From positions 88,233 to 152,232 of the forward strand of contig JAIXMR010000062.1 in NCBI GenBank assembly GCA_025677835.1: a stretch of DNA of 64,000 bases, given 5' to 3'. Shown in pieces: positions 1 to 11,727 of this stretch. Position 1 is the first letter of the stretch, and every line of letters starts with the position of its first letter. Below the pieces are notes generated by a model. That model ran no database searches and was not told the origin of the DNA. It saw only the letters and a program-made list of their open reading frames with translations. Source of the DNA: Sporodiniella umbellata (Eukaryota > Mucoromycota > Mucoromycetes > Mucorales > Rhizopodaceae). Made by a program: the position numbers and the translations under genes.

Positions 1-701
1 CCAGGCTCATCTATTTCTTCTTGGATCGTCAGCCGGTCTACAACTTGGACGACTGCAGCTCGATGCGTCGCTTTATGGATCGAGTGATTCCCATGCTATT
101 CGATCTCCAGGATGTTGAGCCGTCCGTCATGACCACAGATGGCCTGGTCATGGAAGAGGCTGATAATGACGAGTTTGATGACAAGTCCTCTGTACATTCA
201 CTGGATTCTATGCTGACCCATCAAAGAACCAAAAGGTTTTCTAACCTTCAGGCAAAAAGACCCAGAAGAAACCGGTTTGAGAGAAAGGATCGTTTGTTAA
301 AGAACGTGTTGATGCGTAACGCCAAAACACAGTCTTCCTCAGACGAAGACGATGCTGACGATGAAGACGAACAAGAACACTCCAGAAACGAATCTTCCGT
401 CGAAGAACCACAGGACGAAACCGAGGACGAACACACAGAAAAGGCTGAAGAAGATCTACCTGAAGAAATCGAAAAAGAAGTCTCGCCTGAACCAGAAAAC
501 CAAAAAGCATACTATTTTTTTGCAAACAATGGCTTCTATTGCTTCTTTCGATTGTACCAGGTGTTGTATGACCGTCTGCACAAGATGAAAAAATTAGATG
601 CAGAGTTTAGAAAAGATCAAGAAAAATCAAAAAAGGCTTGTAAAGAAGCACTCGATTTAGGCATCACTCCCCGGCGCTTTAAAGGTAACGGGTATAACAA
701 A

Positions 702-741
<40 letters not shown>

Positions 742-1679
742 TACGCTCTATAGCTTTGAGAGTAGACACTAAGCAGGGATACTATAATGTACTACTCGCA
801 CTCATCGACAAGCTGTTTGAAGGAGATATTGATCAACAGACATTTGAAGAAAGCGTTCGATACATTTTCGGAGCTGATGCATACACTTTGTTTACTATTG
901 ACAAGCTTGTATTATCGCTTGTTCGACACGTAAGCCAAAAAATAACCCTCCCCCCAGAGTTCTAATAGTTATCATTTCTATGATCGGTAGATTCACATCA
1001 TCATTACTGATACCCAATCTCAAGAATTATTCGATATCTTTAGGACAGAGCATAGAGCTGAACAGTTGAACCAAGGAGATGTTACGACCTACAGAACAAA
1101 AATAGCAAGCATGGTTGACCCAGAAGACAACATATACCACATCACTTTTGTAATATTAAACCATATAGGATGTTGCTCTTGCTTACTTTTAAAAAAAAAT
1201 GATAGAAAGTCAACACCAAAACATTGACAATTGAAATTATGGATAAAAACAGGCAGATAAAAAACACACAGTCAAACAATGCTGATTATGACGATTATGT
1301 TGTAAACTATATCGACTGGGCAAAAGAAACAAAAGGTATCGACCAATCATTACTGACGCAGAGATTTTTAAAGAGGTAGGTTCGATTGATATCTTCTTGT
1401 CTATATAAACATGACCATCGTGTTAGAAATTTGAATGAGGAAAAAAAGCAGACAAAGGATATCACGGTTCACTCTGGTCTACAATATAAAATATGCAGCA
1501 GCACATACCATATGTTCTACATCATCGGTACTGAAGACGTCTTTGTTCATCGTCAGCTACCTAAAAAACAAAAGAACGAGAACAGAAACAGGAATTGGAA
1601 AGCATGGCTCGATGGTTGCTGGGATACTACTATTGATAAATCGGAAGCTGAAGAAAAAGTGAAAAAGCAATTAAAATAA
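1..1679 (+). CDS. SIN3: SIN3 transcriptional co-repressor, C-terminal part (5' partial)
   Basis: The scaffold of the Sin3 histone-deacetylase complex; only the C-terminal region lies in the window and the gene continues off the left edge. Joined exons: 1-684, 754-929, 991-1149, 1206-1375, 1427-1679; each join keeps frame and the stop is TAA at 1677. An acidic Ser/Glu-rich linker (about 340-480) precedes the conserved Sin3 C-terminal block: YYFFANNGFYCFFRLYQVLY, LGITPRRF, YNVLLALIDKLFEGDID, YIFGADAYTLFTIDKLV, and finally LQYKICSSTYHMFYIIGTED. The first intron holds a CA microsatellite. It converges on EMG1 84 bp downstream, with poly-A and poly-T tracts between them. The family is clear; exact ends of the middle exons are inferred from splice signals. 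Confidence 0.9.
705..738. repeat. (CA)n microsatellite in SIN3 intron 1
   Basis: An uninterrupted run of about 17 CA units lies between the donor GTAACG (685) and acceptor TAG (753) of a SIN3 intron. It stays open in frame, so an ORF caller would translate it as a Thr-His run, but the splice signals and the SIN3 alignment on both sides exclude it from the protein. Confidence 0.9.
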
Positions 1680-1703
1680 AAAAAAAAAAAACACCTTGAC
1701 ACA

Positions 1704-1734
<31 letters not shown>

Positions 1735-1763
1735 AAGATAGGTTTGTTTTATTTTCAAGTTAT

Positions 1764-2020
1764 TTACAAAATACCCCACAATTCTTCTAGAGAGCAGGCA
1801 ATTTTACCACATGCAACCGAGGCCGACAATGAATATTCTGATATACCGATCTTATCATCCACATAAGAATCAGCAAAATCATCTGTACCGTGAGCCATGG
1901 AACCAACAGCAACGACTATACTTTTGTCTTCAGGGATAGTAGGCATATATTCTGATAATTTGACAGTGGGGGAATCCCAAGAGAGAGCTACAATGTAAAA
2001 CTGTCAGAAATCCGTTGACT

Positions 2021-2055
<35 letters not shown>

Positions 2056-2672
2056 AATTTTATGACTGTTGGTAGGCAAGTGCTTTTCTATGGGGTTTTC
2101 AATAATTCTTAATAATTTTTCGTTGCCGTTCACAGCACGGATACTGAGCTTGTGAAGTAACTGAACCATCAAACCCGCAAAACGTTTGAAGGTTCTAGGA
2201 ATTCTGATGTGTGGATTGACTTCAATAAGTACATTTTTTTGGGTATGAATATAAACTTGGAGTAAACCCGCCTTATTCAAAGGACTATCCAAAAGTGTCA
2301 AAAGGCACTTTAAAAAATGTGTCAAAAGTTCATTCAAGCAGTCTATTTTATTTTTTTTTTTTTTCTTACTTGATGTGTAATATCTGGACGAGCTTCATAT
2401 GTTTCTCTGTTGTTCTTTTTTAAAATGTGAAGGTGATCGTCTACGTTGAGTAATTGATAATGTCCCTCCTTGTTTTTTCCAATCTTCAATGTTTCCAAGG
2501 TAGCGCCTTCTAAAACGACGATCAATCGACGAGCATTGTCTTTCTCGGTTTTGGTCTTTGGGACCTTGGGTGCTTGCGGAACCATGTGTGCATCAACATT
2601 GCGAGCAGTTCCTACACGAATACGCTTGGGTTCGGTTTCGCTGGTTTCATGAGATCGTTTTTCTGCAGGCAT
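1764..2672 (-). CDS. EMG1: EMG1/Nep1, 18S rRNA pseudouridine N1-methyltransferase
   Basis: A SPOUT-class methyltransferase that modifies a hypervariable pseudouridine of 18S rRNA and is needed for small-subunit assembly in the nucleolus. Exons on the minus strand: 2672-2370, 2307-2055, 1987-1764; they sum to 780 nt, 259 aa, the usual family size. Conserved blocks: [78 protein letters not shown] and the C-terminal [20 protein letters not shown]. The N-terminus is a short basic, low-complexity tail. The second intron carries a poly-A tract (poly-T on the plus strand) of about 24 bp right after its donor. Start chosen at the first ATG upstream of the conserved core. Confidence 0.95.
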
Positions 2673-3229
2673 GGCGAAATTAGGATATTGGGTTCCAACA
2701 ATAAAAAAAAAAAAAAAAAAACCCGACCAAGATGCGATAGGGTGTTTTTTTTTTTTTTAGGAAAAAGTCAAGCCACAATAGGAAAGAAATACAGTCAAAC
2801 TGAAGCATGAAGCTGGTATTGAAAAAGCAAATGCATAAACATCAACTCTATAACAAAGCTTACCACACTTATTTTTATCGGTCTAGTCACAGAACTCTAG
2901 ACCCACAAAACCCTGAAACTGGGATACGGCTTATCATGATGTACTCAATAACTCTTTTAGACTAAAAATAAAATGCACTGTTTCTAAAAAGCTTGCTGTC
3001 TGTAAACTTTTAGTACTTTGGAAGTTGCACGTACACTCTAGAACGCCGCATTTTCTTTCATTATATATTAGAGTCTGCTTGGGCTGTCACCATCATATAT
3101 AGATAGTTGAGTACAAAATAAGTAGGTTTTTGTGTATACAGTTTGAAATAATACAAAGTAGCAGCCTTCTGTGCCTGATTTAAATTTTTTTTTTTTTTTT
3201 TTTTTCTAGATCCCTTCTAATTTCTATCC
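2673..3229. other. Divergent intergenic region EMG1 / ankyrin gene
   Basis: About 560 bp between two divergent start codons, with poly-A (2703-2720) and poly-T (2747-2758, 3186-3205) tracts. No coding signal was found; it presumably holds both promoters. Confidence 0.6.
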
Positions 3230-4178
3230 ATGTCAAAACGAAAGCAATCTTTTAAAGAAAAGTCATCAAAGAAAACAAAAAAACCGTGCGGGCTTACTTT
3301 GCTTCCATACGAACTTCTATCTACCGTTTTTGTACTATCTTCCAATTCAGAATTACCTACAACATGTCGAGCTTTATACCAACAACTCTATTACTGTCAT
3401 AACAACCTCAAAATCTCCTTTCTTTTGCATCGTTGCAAATATAAGTCAAAAAATTTACTAGAAGAAGCTAGTCGGTTTCAATTCTTTAATCGTGCACTAG
3501 TCGAAAACATCGATCAGTTTGCTCAGCGCAAGTTGACCTTTTCTAAAAAAAAGATTCCGAGCCGCTTATTTATGGAAGAAACCAATAAAGAGCACGAAGA
3601 ACTGATTGCATTGTTGTTGGAACGAGGAGGGGATCCTAACCGACCGGAAGGGTTCCCTATATTCAAGTCCGTATCTTCAGGTAGAGTTCATTTGGTCAAG
3701 CTGCTGATCAGCTATGGCGCTACACCCCAAATAAAAAACAATCGAGCCCTGAAAGCATGCGTGGCGCGGAACAATTTTGAGATGGTCAATTACCTTTTGG
3801 ATGAACTCAAAGTAGAACCTGATAGCGATACATTGGGCGTTTGTGTTAAAAAGAATCTTTGGGATATGTTCCAAGTATTAGTTGACCACGGTGCTGTACC
3901 AGACATGAATACTATATCTATCACTTGATATGGCTGGAATCAATTTTGAATTCAGCAATTCCTTGTTGGACTTTGTAAATACAAAAATCGAGTCATTACA
4001 ACAAAATGCAAAGAGAGAAAACAATCCTATTTATCTGCAAAAAGAAAGAAAGAAAAAAAAAATCAGTCTTAATAAAGCTGCTTTAATGGCATTCAAAACT
4101 ACTGACTTGAGTTTGATACAACATATCCAATGTGTAACAAAAAGGAAAAACCAATTGACCACACAGACAATAAGGTAA
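3230..4178 (+). CDS. Ankyrin-repeat protein, possibly with a frame break at about 3910-3930
   Basis: The first frame (3230-3928, 232 aa) starts with a basic tail, then an F-box-like segment (LTLLPYELLSTVFVLSSN, residues about 23-40), and from residue about 120 several ankyrin-like units: EELIALLLERGGDPNRP, VHLVKLLISYGATPQIKNN, FEMVNYLLDELKVEPDSD, WDMFQVLVDHGAVPDMN. The stop at 3928 falls right after the start of a further unit. The +1 frame is then open from 3909 to 4178 and reads LNKAALMAFKTTDLSLIQHI, again ankyrin-like. This fits a one-base frameshift, or a real C-terminus followed by relic sequence. A GTAAGC donor (about 4174) and TTATAG acceptor (about 4210) suggest one more short exon. 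No specific function can be given; such proteins commonly act as substrate adaptors. Confidence 0.6.
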
Positions 4179-4296
4179 GCAAAGAAAGATACCATGCTTT
4201 TTTCTTATAGGTCAGATACCTCTTTAAAAATGGATTATTTAAGCGTAATCCTTTATTTGATAAATTGTTATACACATTGCTTTTGTTCGCATAAAA

Positions 4297-4878
4297 TCAG
4301 AGATCGTAATACTGTCTGTTTTTTTGTTGTTTTTCTGGTTGTGACAAGATGTTTAACAAAGACTTTTTGTGAATCTCTCGTAAAACATCTTGCATAAACG
4401 ACTTTTTTTGAGCTGTCTCGTTCATTTCCGGATGCAAACTTTCACGAGTAAAACCAGTGTCTTGAACACGGCTTCTCCAAGAACAACCATCTTTGATTTT
4501 ACTACAAACAAAACTAAACTTAACCGAGTCGCCAACTGTTTCTTCGAGCTTGACAGGCAATCTGCAGAAACACTCTGCGGCTTTTTCTGGAGTTTTGTTA
4601 AAAACGTTCGTAGCTTCCAGCATCACACAGCATGTAAGATTATATAAGGCGCATCTTTCAAGCTGTAAGGCAAGTTTGGCGGTTTCCTGAATCCCAGCTC
4701 TTTCTTCAGCAATATGAAATGACGATACATGAATATGAAATACACAAACATACTTTGTCTTGACAACACTTTTATCATAAGTCTGAAACTGCCCACATTC
4801 AAATATATACCCATGGCCTTGTAGATATGTATAATTAGCAGGTATTCTACAAAAGCACAGAGAGTCTTTGGGTAGCAT
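4297..4878 (-). CDS. Cys-rich orphan protein with a duplicated CxCR...C...CxFHxH motif
   Basis: Not recognised as a named family. The ORF is open from 4959, but its first ATG is at 4878 (193 aa); a short upstream exon ending at the poly-A stretch near 4930 is possible. The same pattern occurs twice in order. The first copy has CFCRIPANYTYLQGHGYIFE, a Cys-Gly, then YVCVFHIHVSSFHIAEE; the second has CFCRLPVKLEETVGDSVKFS, then FVCSKIKDGCSWRSRV. Spaced Cys-x-Cys, single Cys and Cys/His pairs look like a zinc-binding module, loosely like GRF-type fingers. That resemblance is inference. It is convergent with the ankyrin gene 118 bp away. The C-terminus (RQYYDL) is charged and probably disordered. 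Confidence 0.55.
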   Translation of the reverse strand: MLPKDSLCFCRIPANYTYLQGHGYIFECGQFQTYDKSVVKTKYVCVFHIHVSSFHIAEERAGIQETAKLALQLERCALYNLTCCVMLEATNVFNKTPEKAAECFCRLPVKLEETVGDSVKFSFVCSKIKDGCSWRSRVQDTGFTRESLHPEMNETAQKKSFMQDVLREIHKKSLLNILSQPEKQQKNRQYYDL

Positions 4879-4959
4879 TTCTTGTTGCTGTATTTCTTCA
4901 CAAGTAACTTTAAATGTTTTTGGGTTCTCTTTTTTTTTTTTTAACAATATATACTTCAA

Positions 4960-5435
4960 TCGATCCGATACTGATAAAATAATAGAGGAATGACAAATAG
5001 GGCTCTACTATGGAATAGCGTTGATACTAACAGGCTATGTGTAGCACCAAGGAAAGAGAATAAAAGCAAAGATGTTTTTAAAGGTTCGAAAAAAATCAAC
5101 AGTTGATTAATTTTTTTGATAAAGTTCTTATGAATAACAATGATAAAAACAGATACAATTGATACATTTTTATAAAGCTTATCATTACACAAAGGAAGAA
5201 GCATCAACTATCTGATTTATATGTATTGATATAAAGCGCTCCTTATTTTTATGAAAAAATAAAAAATAAAAAAGAGCGTTGACCTCATCGAAGGGTTTTC
5301 TATGTTAGCTAACAGCTTGTGGGGTTATGCAATGGACAGTTTGCAAATTTTTGTTCGTGACGTTTTTTTAATACATTTTCTGTGCCAAATGTATTTTTTT
5401 TCTTTTCCTAGAACATTAAAAAAAAAAAAAAAACA
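4960..5435. other. Intergenic region upstream of DENR
   Basis: AT-rich DNA between the divergent Cys-rich orphan and DENR. An open frame on the minus strand (4956-5207) has no family resemblance and skewed composition, so it is not called. A poly-A run directly precedes the DENR start codon. Confidence 0.5.
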
Positions 5436-6264
5436 ATGGCCGTTGAACCTCGCGTAGTCTACTTATGTCACAGTAAGTAACATACATCAAGGCAATAAGA
5501 GCTGCACTTAACCTTTTCTTTTTTTTCTTTTTTCAAGTTTGCACCATGCCTTTGGAAGTAAATGGATCCCATACAGACTTTGACACAGTTTACTAAATAG
5601 TTTTTTTTTTTTTTTTTTTTTTTTTTTGCACCCATAAAAACACGCCTGTATATAGTATTGCGAGTTCAGCGGAACACAAGAAAAGTGTAAAGAATGGTTG
5701 AAGGAAAAGGACGAAGACAAGTATGCTGAAATCTATGGTATATAAACCAGCAACTACATCTTGATTGATCCGGTAATTAACGGAACAATTAGGCCTTACA
5801 GAAGGAATAGAAGGAGTCACTTTAGAGGAAGGCGAAGGGGACAGCAAGCGAACTGTTGTCAAAGACAAGTCTGCTAAACTTGAAGCAAAAATGGAACGCG
5901 AAAATAAAAAGAAGATGGCATGTTTTTGTTTTTCGTTTTTATCTCAACAAACACCACTTACCTGTCATATTAGGCTTCACGCGTTATCATCAAACGTAAC
6001 GAGAGAAACAAAAGAAAGTGTGTGACAACTATTTATGGACTGGATATATTTGGTGTTGATTTGAAGAAGGCAGCCAAGATGTTTGCCAACAGATTTGCTT
6101 GTGGCTCTTCAGTTGCCAAGAACAACCAGGGACAGGATGAAATTGTAGTTCAGGGCGACTTCAGTGAAGAATTACACAAACTCATTGTAGCCAACTGGCC
6201 CAATGTACCAGATGAGAACATTGATAAAGTGGAAGAGAAGAAGAAGAAGAAGACAGAGGCATAA
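5436..6264 (+). CDS. TMA22: DENR/Tma22, ribosome recycling and re-initiation factor
   Basis: Partner of MCT-1/Tma20; the pair removes deacylated tRNA from 40S subunits after termination and supports re-initiation. Exons 5436-5472, 5538-5557, 5656-5737, 5793-5917, 5974-6264 give 184 aa, normal for the family. The N-terminal zinc-binding segment reads YLCHICTMPLEYCEFS (residues 10-25). The C-terminal SUI1 domain is in the last exon: VTTIYGLDIFGVDLKKAAKM, FANRFACGSSVAKN, EIVVQGDFSEELHKLI. The protein ends in a Lys-rich tail. The fourth intron only keeps frame with a GC donor (GCATGT at 5918) and TTAG acceptor; see findings. The tiny second exon (20 nt) is supported by the conserved Cys motif it completes. 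Confidence 0.92.
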
Positions 6265-6383
6265 AGTAGAACAAATTGTTTTTATTATTATTATTTCTTT
6301 TTTTTAATACCTTATCTTTTTTTTAAAAAAAAAACTGAGCTTTTGTTACATAACTTTTTTTTTTTCTTTTTGCTCTTTTCTGA

Positions 6384-8110
6384 TCAAATTTGGCCAAACT
6401 GTGTTTTCATCTCCTCTACACGGACATTGTTTTGCAACTGCCGCTTTTTGATATGCGTTTCGCAATAAATGCTTCTTTCAAACACATAATAAAAGTCAGC
6501 GACCGCACAATGACAGACCTAACTTAGTATAAATACAGTATTTAATCTAAAACGAGAGCCAATACTTACACTACATTTCAGACAGGCCGGATGGAACCTC
6601 CAGTCTTTGTTTATTTGAGCACAAGGTCCCTCTATTGGCTCATCGCATGTTCTACAAAGCGATTTGTTTAGCTGGTGATAGTGTCTCTTGCAATAAGGTG
6701 AACTTTCATAAACATAAAATGTATTATCTGGAAATGGGCGATGGCATGTCTAAAAAAAAAAGAGGGGAGAGGCGAAGTATTTAGTCAGCTTTGAAGTCGC
6801 ACTTGTATATATAACTGTGTGTCCTTGTTAGCTTTACACGGCAACCAAAACATTCTCGATGCCATTTCCCTTGTATTTTTCCGCCCATTGCTGATATAAC
6901 TTCTTTTTTGATCAAGACGCCACAAGCTTTGCAACGAGGAATAAACAAAAGTTTGAAATCTTCTTTGCAGTAAACTTTATTTTGGTGTTCTTTCCAACCA
7001 GTATTTTTGTTTAAGGGCTGAAAACAGTGGTAACATTTTATATGATCTTGATGAAAGGCTTTACCTAAAACTTTGATGGGAAGGTTGAATGACGAGATAG
7101 TTTTGTTACTAAAAAAAAAAAAAGGCCCAAGTAGTGTAAATAAACGAAAATAAAGTTATTTTAATACGCCTAGATAAATTGCTCTACCAAGCACTTACCA
7201 TTCAGAACATGTAAGACGAGACTTTATCACGTTAAAATCTCTTTCGCAGTATAGCCTACTCTCATGCTCAAAATGCCTTTGATTCTGATCGAAAGGCTCA
7301 CAGCACAAATGGCAAGCAAAGCACTCTATGTGATAAGACTACTTTATATATTTAAAATCTTTACGCTTTTTTTTTTTTTTTTTTTTTTGCTTTGTTGTAT
7401 TTTATGTTCAATTTTTGTGCCTACTTTTTTATCGACTTTTTTTATGTTATTCTCCAAGTCAAATCCTTTTTTACATGAATGACAATAGCTTTCTATAGAG
7501 GACAAAGAAGGCTGAAGCGAATCTTTTACTGATTTTATCAAACTAGCTATGGATTCAGCTTTTTCATTACTAGCAACAGAATACAAGTTAGATGACGGTA
7601 CGTCAAGGTCTCCTGTTGGGCTCTTTTTAATTCCTAAAACAGGCTGTATTTAATCAATTGCTTCTCCCCTTCTTTTTTCTCTCCTATGGCTTCATATATG
7701 CCTATATCTATAATACCGTATCGAGCATCATAAATAGGCATGTTATATCTAAAGAAAGAAATAGTTGATAAATAAACATTATAAAAAAAGGCTTTTTTTT
7801 TTTTAAAAAAAAAAAAAAAAGACCTTTTTTTTGCACATCTAGGAGCATCGCTACAGCTTATTTCACTATTAGGTAGTAGTGAAGTAAGTGAAAAGATCTG
7901 CTCATTGCTGCTGTGTAATCGGTTATCAGAAAGAATACTTGGAACGTAACGATCTGCTATAAAGTAAGCAAAAAGAGATTTGAAGTTGAGCTTTATACCA
8001 AATGGTTGACCTAAACACTGGTGGCTACCCAATCTATAGGTTTCTACGTCTTTTTTGCAATCAAAACATCTTATGCAAGACAACATGGACGTGATTTGCT
8101 TTGAGTTCAT
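6384..8110 (-). CDS. Multi-LIM-domain protein, fungal paxillin-like
   Basis: At least six or seven exons on the minus strand; exact joins were not all resolved. The N-terminus has a small zinc-ribbon-like motif, CIRCFDCKKDVETYRLGSHQ plus Cys (near 8085-8020), seen in fungal LIM/RhoGAP proteins. A low-complexity linker follows, then four LIM domains in order: ESYCHSCKKGFD with HIECFACHLCCEPFDQNQ and RLYCERDF (7490-7210); KCYHCFQPLNKNTGWKEHQN with VYCKEDF (about 7045-6955); RCKACGVLIKK with KWHRECFGC and YCKRHYHQ (about 6940-6670); CRTCDEPIEGPCAQINKDWR with FHPACLKC and YCETHIKK (about 6660-6430). LIM domains bind partner proteins at actin and polarity sites; a role in polarised growth or septation is inference from fungal Pxl1-type proteins. 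It converges on DENR 120 bp away. TGA stop at 6384. Confidence 0.8.
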
Positions 8111-11020
8111 ACTTTTATATATGTATGTATGTGTGTTTTGAATAGCTAGACAATGATAAAAAACAGAAAGAAACAAAGGAAAATCAAAAAGAAAAATTCT
8201 CTACTTGTTTTTGAACTGCTAAAGGGCAGATGTATATTTTCCTTATCAAAGGTTGAGAGCATGCTTTTTCTTTTTCTTTTTTTTTTTTTTTTTACAAAAG
8301 ACAGTTTAGAAAGTTGTAACGTGTTAAACTCTACAAGAGCTATCTTTTTTTTTTATTCATTAATCCAATTGTTGTTGTTTACAGAGATTACTATTGGTTC
8401 ATTAACATTTCGCTCTACTTTTAGCACTTTTTTCATTCAGCCAAAAGTATTTTAGGAGAGTAGATAATGCCTGTATTGACCATACTTGAGTTGGACCAGA
8501 ATAGTATTGTATAGAGACAGTCAGACGTCTTCAGGGACTCTTAATGTATACAAAAAAACCGAAATAGTTCAAAGAACAGACAAGCCTAGTAATAGGGCTA
8601 TGGACCTATTACGAGAGTAGTGGTTCAACCCTGTATAAAACGCGGTATTAAAAAAATACATCAAAGCTTCCCTTGTGCTTAATCAATGTAATTTACAAGA
8701 GATTTCATTTGGAACAAATTAATATCAAACATATTAAAAAGTCGTTTGCTCCCCATGCCGAGTTCGTTGATACTATTAAACCAAAGAAGCTTTGGATCGG
8801 GTAAATGCATGTGTCTTACTAAAAGAAAAAGTACAGCTGTGACTCTACTTCAAAGATGTAAAAAAAAAGCAGATAAACATTGATAGACGAAACTACGTAC
8901 TATGAGGTATACTTAGGTTAAGCGAAGTAAATTGACACTTTTAAAGGAGACATAAAAAACGGAATCATAGTTGTAGTGTTGGTTTAATATCGAACTTACT
9001 AAAGACAAAACATGACTGCAAAAAAGATAGACTACCAGCTGTAGTTTGCAGCTGATATACAAACGTCAGATTGTTTAGCCTCCTAAAATTTTGTTGTATA
9101 TATTTCATAAAAAAAAAGTCTCTGTTGAAGCACTGATAAAATGAAACTATAAACTCGAGTTTGTTTGTTTGTTCCAAAACGACCAAATTGGGCTACAGAA
9201 TGGTCTAAAAACTCACCAAAACAGCTACCAAACCTTATAGCTGTTGACAGTAGTTTAGTTATAGTCGATTCTTCTCAAGCGAGACAGAAAAAGAGCAAAT
9301 ATATAGGGTACTTTATAAAATCTCTTGCAAAGAGTATATATAGATAGGTAGACAGATAAACAAAAAGACACAACCGGATGATTTTCTTATGACTTAGAGA
9401 AAACAAGGATAAATCAAACATTTTGTAGAAAGAAAAAAGGGCAGCTAAAAACCCTCCTGCTATTGTTAATCAGTTTGCGTTTATGCGGTCAAGATCGAAT
9501 GACTGATCAAACGCATTTGAGTCCCAATAGACTATCAAAAATCAATTTCGAATACATATTGTAAAAAAGCAGACAGAGATTAGTAGCATTCATCCAAACT
9601 GTCTTGTTCTAGTACTTTTTAATTGTTCTGCATGTATGCAAGAGTTCTTTTACCTTATGTTAAAGTATGCAGACTAAAGTACCAAGCGTAGTACTAATGC
9701 ACACGCACTTTTCTTTGTGTTTTTCTGGGTTTTACTGATATATTACAAACACATGACGCGGAATGCTAAAGAGGCTCATGTTTTTTTTTTCTGGGGACAA
9801 TATACAGAAGGAATAAATGATTCTATTGTTTAAAAAAAAACCGCCACTAGAATAACGCTAATTGTCTTCCAAAAGCAATTTAAATACCGCATTTTGTATG
9901 ACGTCTCCTTTCCCTATTTGTTGAGAAATGCTTCTACTCTTTAAAAAAAAAAGTTGGGGTAAAGATTCAAACTCTTATTTATCTCAATAAGGGACCATGT
10001 TAAGACTTTTATTATTATTATTTTTTGAGGCAGATTTTTTTGTTGTTTAAATTTTAATGAATTGCTTAGTTTTTGCTACTTTCTGTTTCAAGCATAATGT
10101 AGGCACAACCTTAAAAGAGCATGAACTTTTGCTCTTTTTTTTTTTTTTTTTTGGACGAAATAAACAGCCGTCATAATAATTTCAATTACAGTGCCAATAA
10201 TAGTGGCAAGTCTGCTATAAGAAAGAAGGAAATGTATTTGAGTGGTTTTGTGTCATGAATGTCAACTAAAGAACAAACCGGTTTATGTATGCAACTTTCT
10301 AGTTTGTGGTAGAGTATGTATGTGCGTTTGTGTGTGAGAGAAAGAATACTCTTAAAATACGGTATTGGTTATTACCGCGTTCTTTGCTTCTTCATTCTGA
10401 TGCGCTTGTTATGTCGGTAATCCACTCACTTAAGCTGGCTTTGATTTGAAAAAGGCAGTAGTGAGACGTTTGTTCTTTCAGAAATCAGAGTTCTGTTACT
10501 GTTGTGATCACTTGTGTTATTGTTTTGTTTTAAATCATATATCTCTAGCACTTTTACAGCTTGTTTCTGCCTAAAGTTTTCAAAGGAGGGGATCTAAGAC
10601 TGTGAAACCAAAGAGACATAAGTTTAGATACCAGTATTATACCAACAAAACAAAAAAGCGGCTGTAAGAGTGTTTTTGATGAATAATATGAGCTGCAGAA
10701 TGATAAGAATATTTTCAAGAATAGAAAAACGCTCTAAAAAAAAGCCAGATTTCTACAGCAATGGTATGAATCAATTTTGTGATCTGCTTTAAACTGTACC
10801 CACTAAAATATAAAAAGATAGGCAGCAAAATATAGAGTGACAGATCATGTAACCAAAGTCACATTAGAATGAACGATAGGGGCTATGTGTCGAATGATTT
10901 TTTTTTTTTTTTTTTTTTTGCAGGAAAATTGTTTCTTACTTGTTTTGCTTTATTTATTGAATTTTTTATAATTTTCTTTTTTCTTTTTCTTTTTACATTT
11001 AAAATAAAACACATTTTCCA
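8111..11020. other. 2.9 kb intergenic region without recognisable genes
   Basis: AT-rich DNA with scattered homopolymers (8281-8293 poly-T, 9781-9790 poly-T, 10135-10152 poly-T, 10900-10919 poly-T). Open frames at 8153-8455, 8965-9186 and 9165-9347 show no family features and are biased by poly-T. The sequence 8621-8633 resembles a tRNA B-box, but no matching A-box or cloverleaf was found. Confidence 0.5.
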
Positions 11021-11727
11021 ATGGCCTTTATACACCAGAGACGCAGACCAGTACAAAGACTTCAAGAAACAAACTCATATTCAGATGATGCGATTCCTTC
11101 TGTATCTGACTCAGACAACGACTGGCATGTTATTAGCTCAACCTTGACTTCTGCCAGTAACTCTTCTGTTCAGAGTGTTTCCGAAACCGAGTCTGTGTGC
11201 TCTTCTTATAAGCCGTTTTCAGATACGGACGATTCTTTTTCAGATATCGATCATTTACTGGAAGCCACTTTGGGTGCCCTTCCTTCCCATGATGGCACAG
11301 GCACCTTTACCGCTCGCCAGGATAGTCTATCCCCTTCCCCTTCGGAAAGTCATGTGATGCCAGAATTTGTACCCACTCTTTCTGGTATTCGTTCACAAGA
11401 GTTAATACAAAGGGGGTCAGATAAGATCACCTTAGTTCCGACACCCCAGGATCTCGATAGGTAATGCTTGTATTCTAAGATAAAGAAAAAGCTCACTATC
11501 GTCTTAGTATTCCTATCCATCATCCTGCGGGTACAACCACGATTCTTTCCATCGTTTGGAGTAGTCTGGCGAGATTGAAAGATAACTGGATAGAAAACGA
11601 AGCCAGCACATTAGAAAGACTGAGTGCTATCATGTCTGAAGCAATACTGGAGGGGTGTATGCCCTTTAGCTCTCCTTTGCATATGGAAAGATCATTATTA
11701 GAAGGTAAATATTTACTATCAGCGTAG
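11021..11727 (+). CDS. Ser/Asp-rich acidic protein of unknown function
   Basis: Two exons, 11021-11460 and 11508-11727 (intron GTAATG...TTAG, 47 bp), give 219 aa. No family was recognised. Residues 1-110 are rich in Ser, Asp and Thr (for example SVSDSDNDWHVISSTLTSAS), as in a disordered, phosphorylatable region. The C-terminal part (residues about 147-219) is more ordered: HHPAGTTTILSIVWSSLARL, then KDNWIENEASTLERLSAIMS, which looks helical. The ATG follows a long AT-rich leader with a poly-T tract. The stop after the last exon is followed by a TA microsatellite and AT-rich 3' DNA, so a further exon is possible but not seen. Confidence 0.6.

Noticed and set aside
241..525. Minus-strand Arg/Ser-rich frames over the SIN3 linker.
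   Set aside because: Shadow frames of the acidic SIN3 linker.
8615..8640. GTGGTTCAACCCTG resembles a tRNA B-box.
   Set aside because: No A-box or cloverleaf could be folded upstream.
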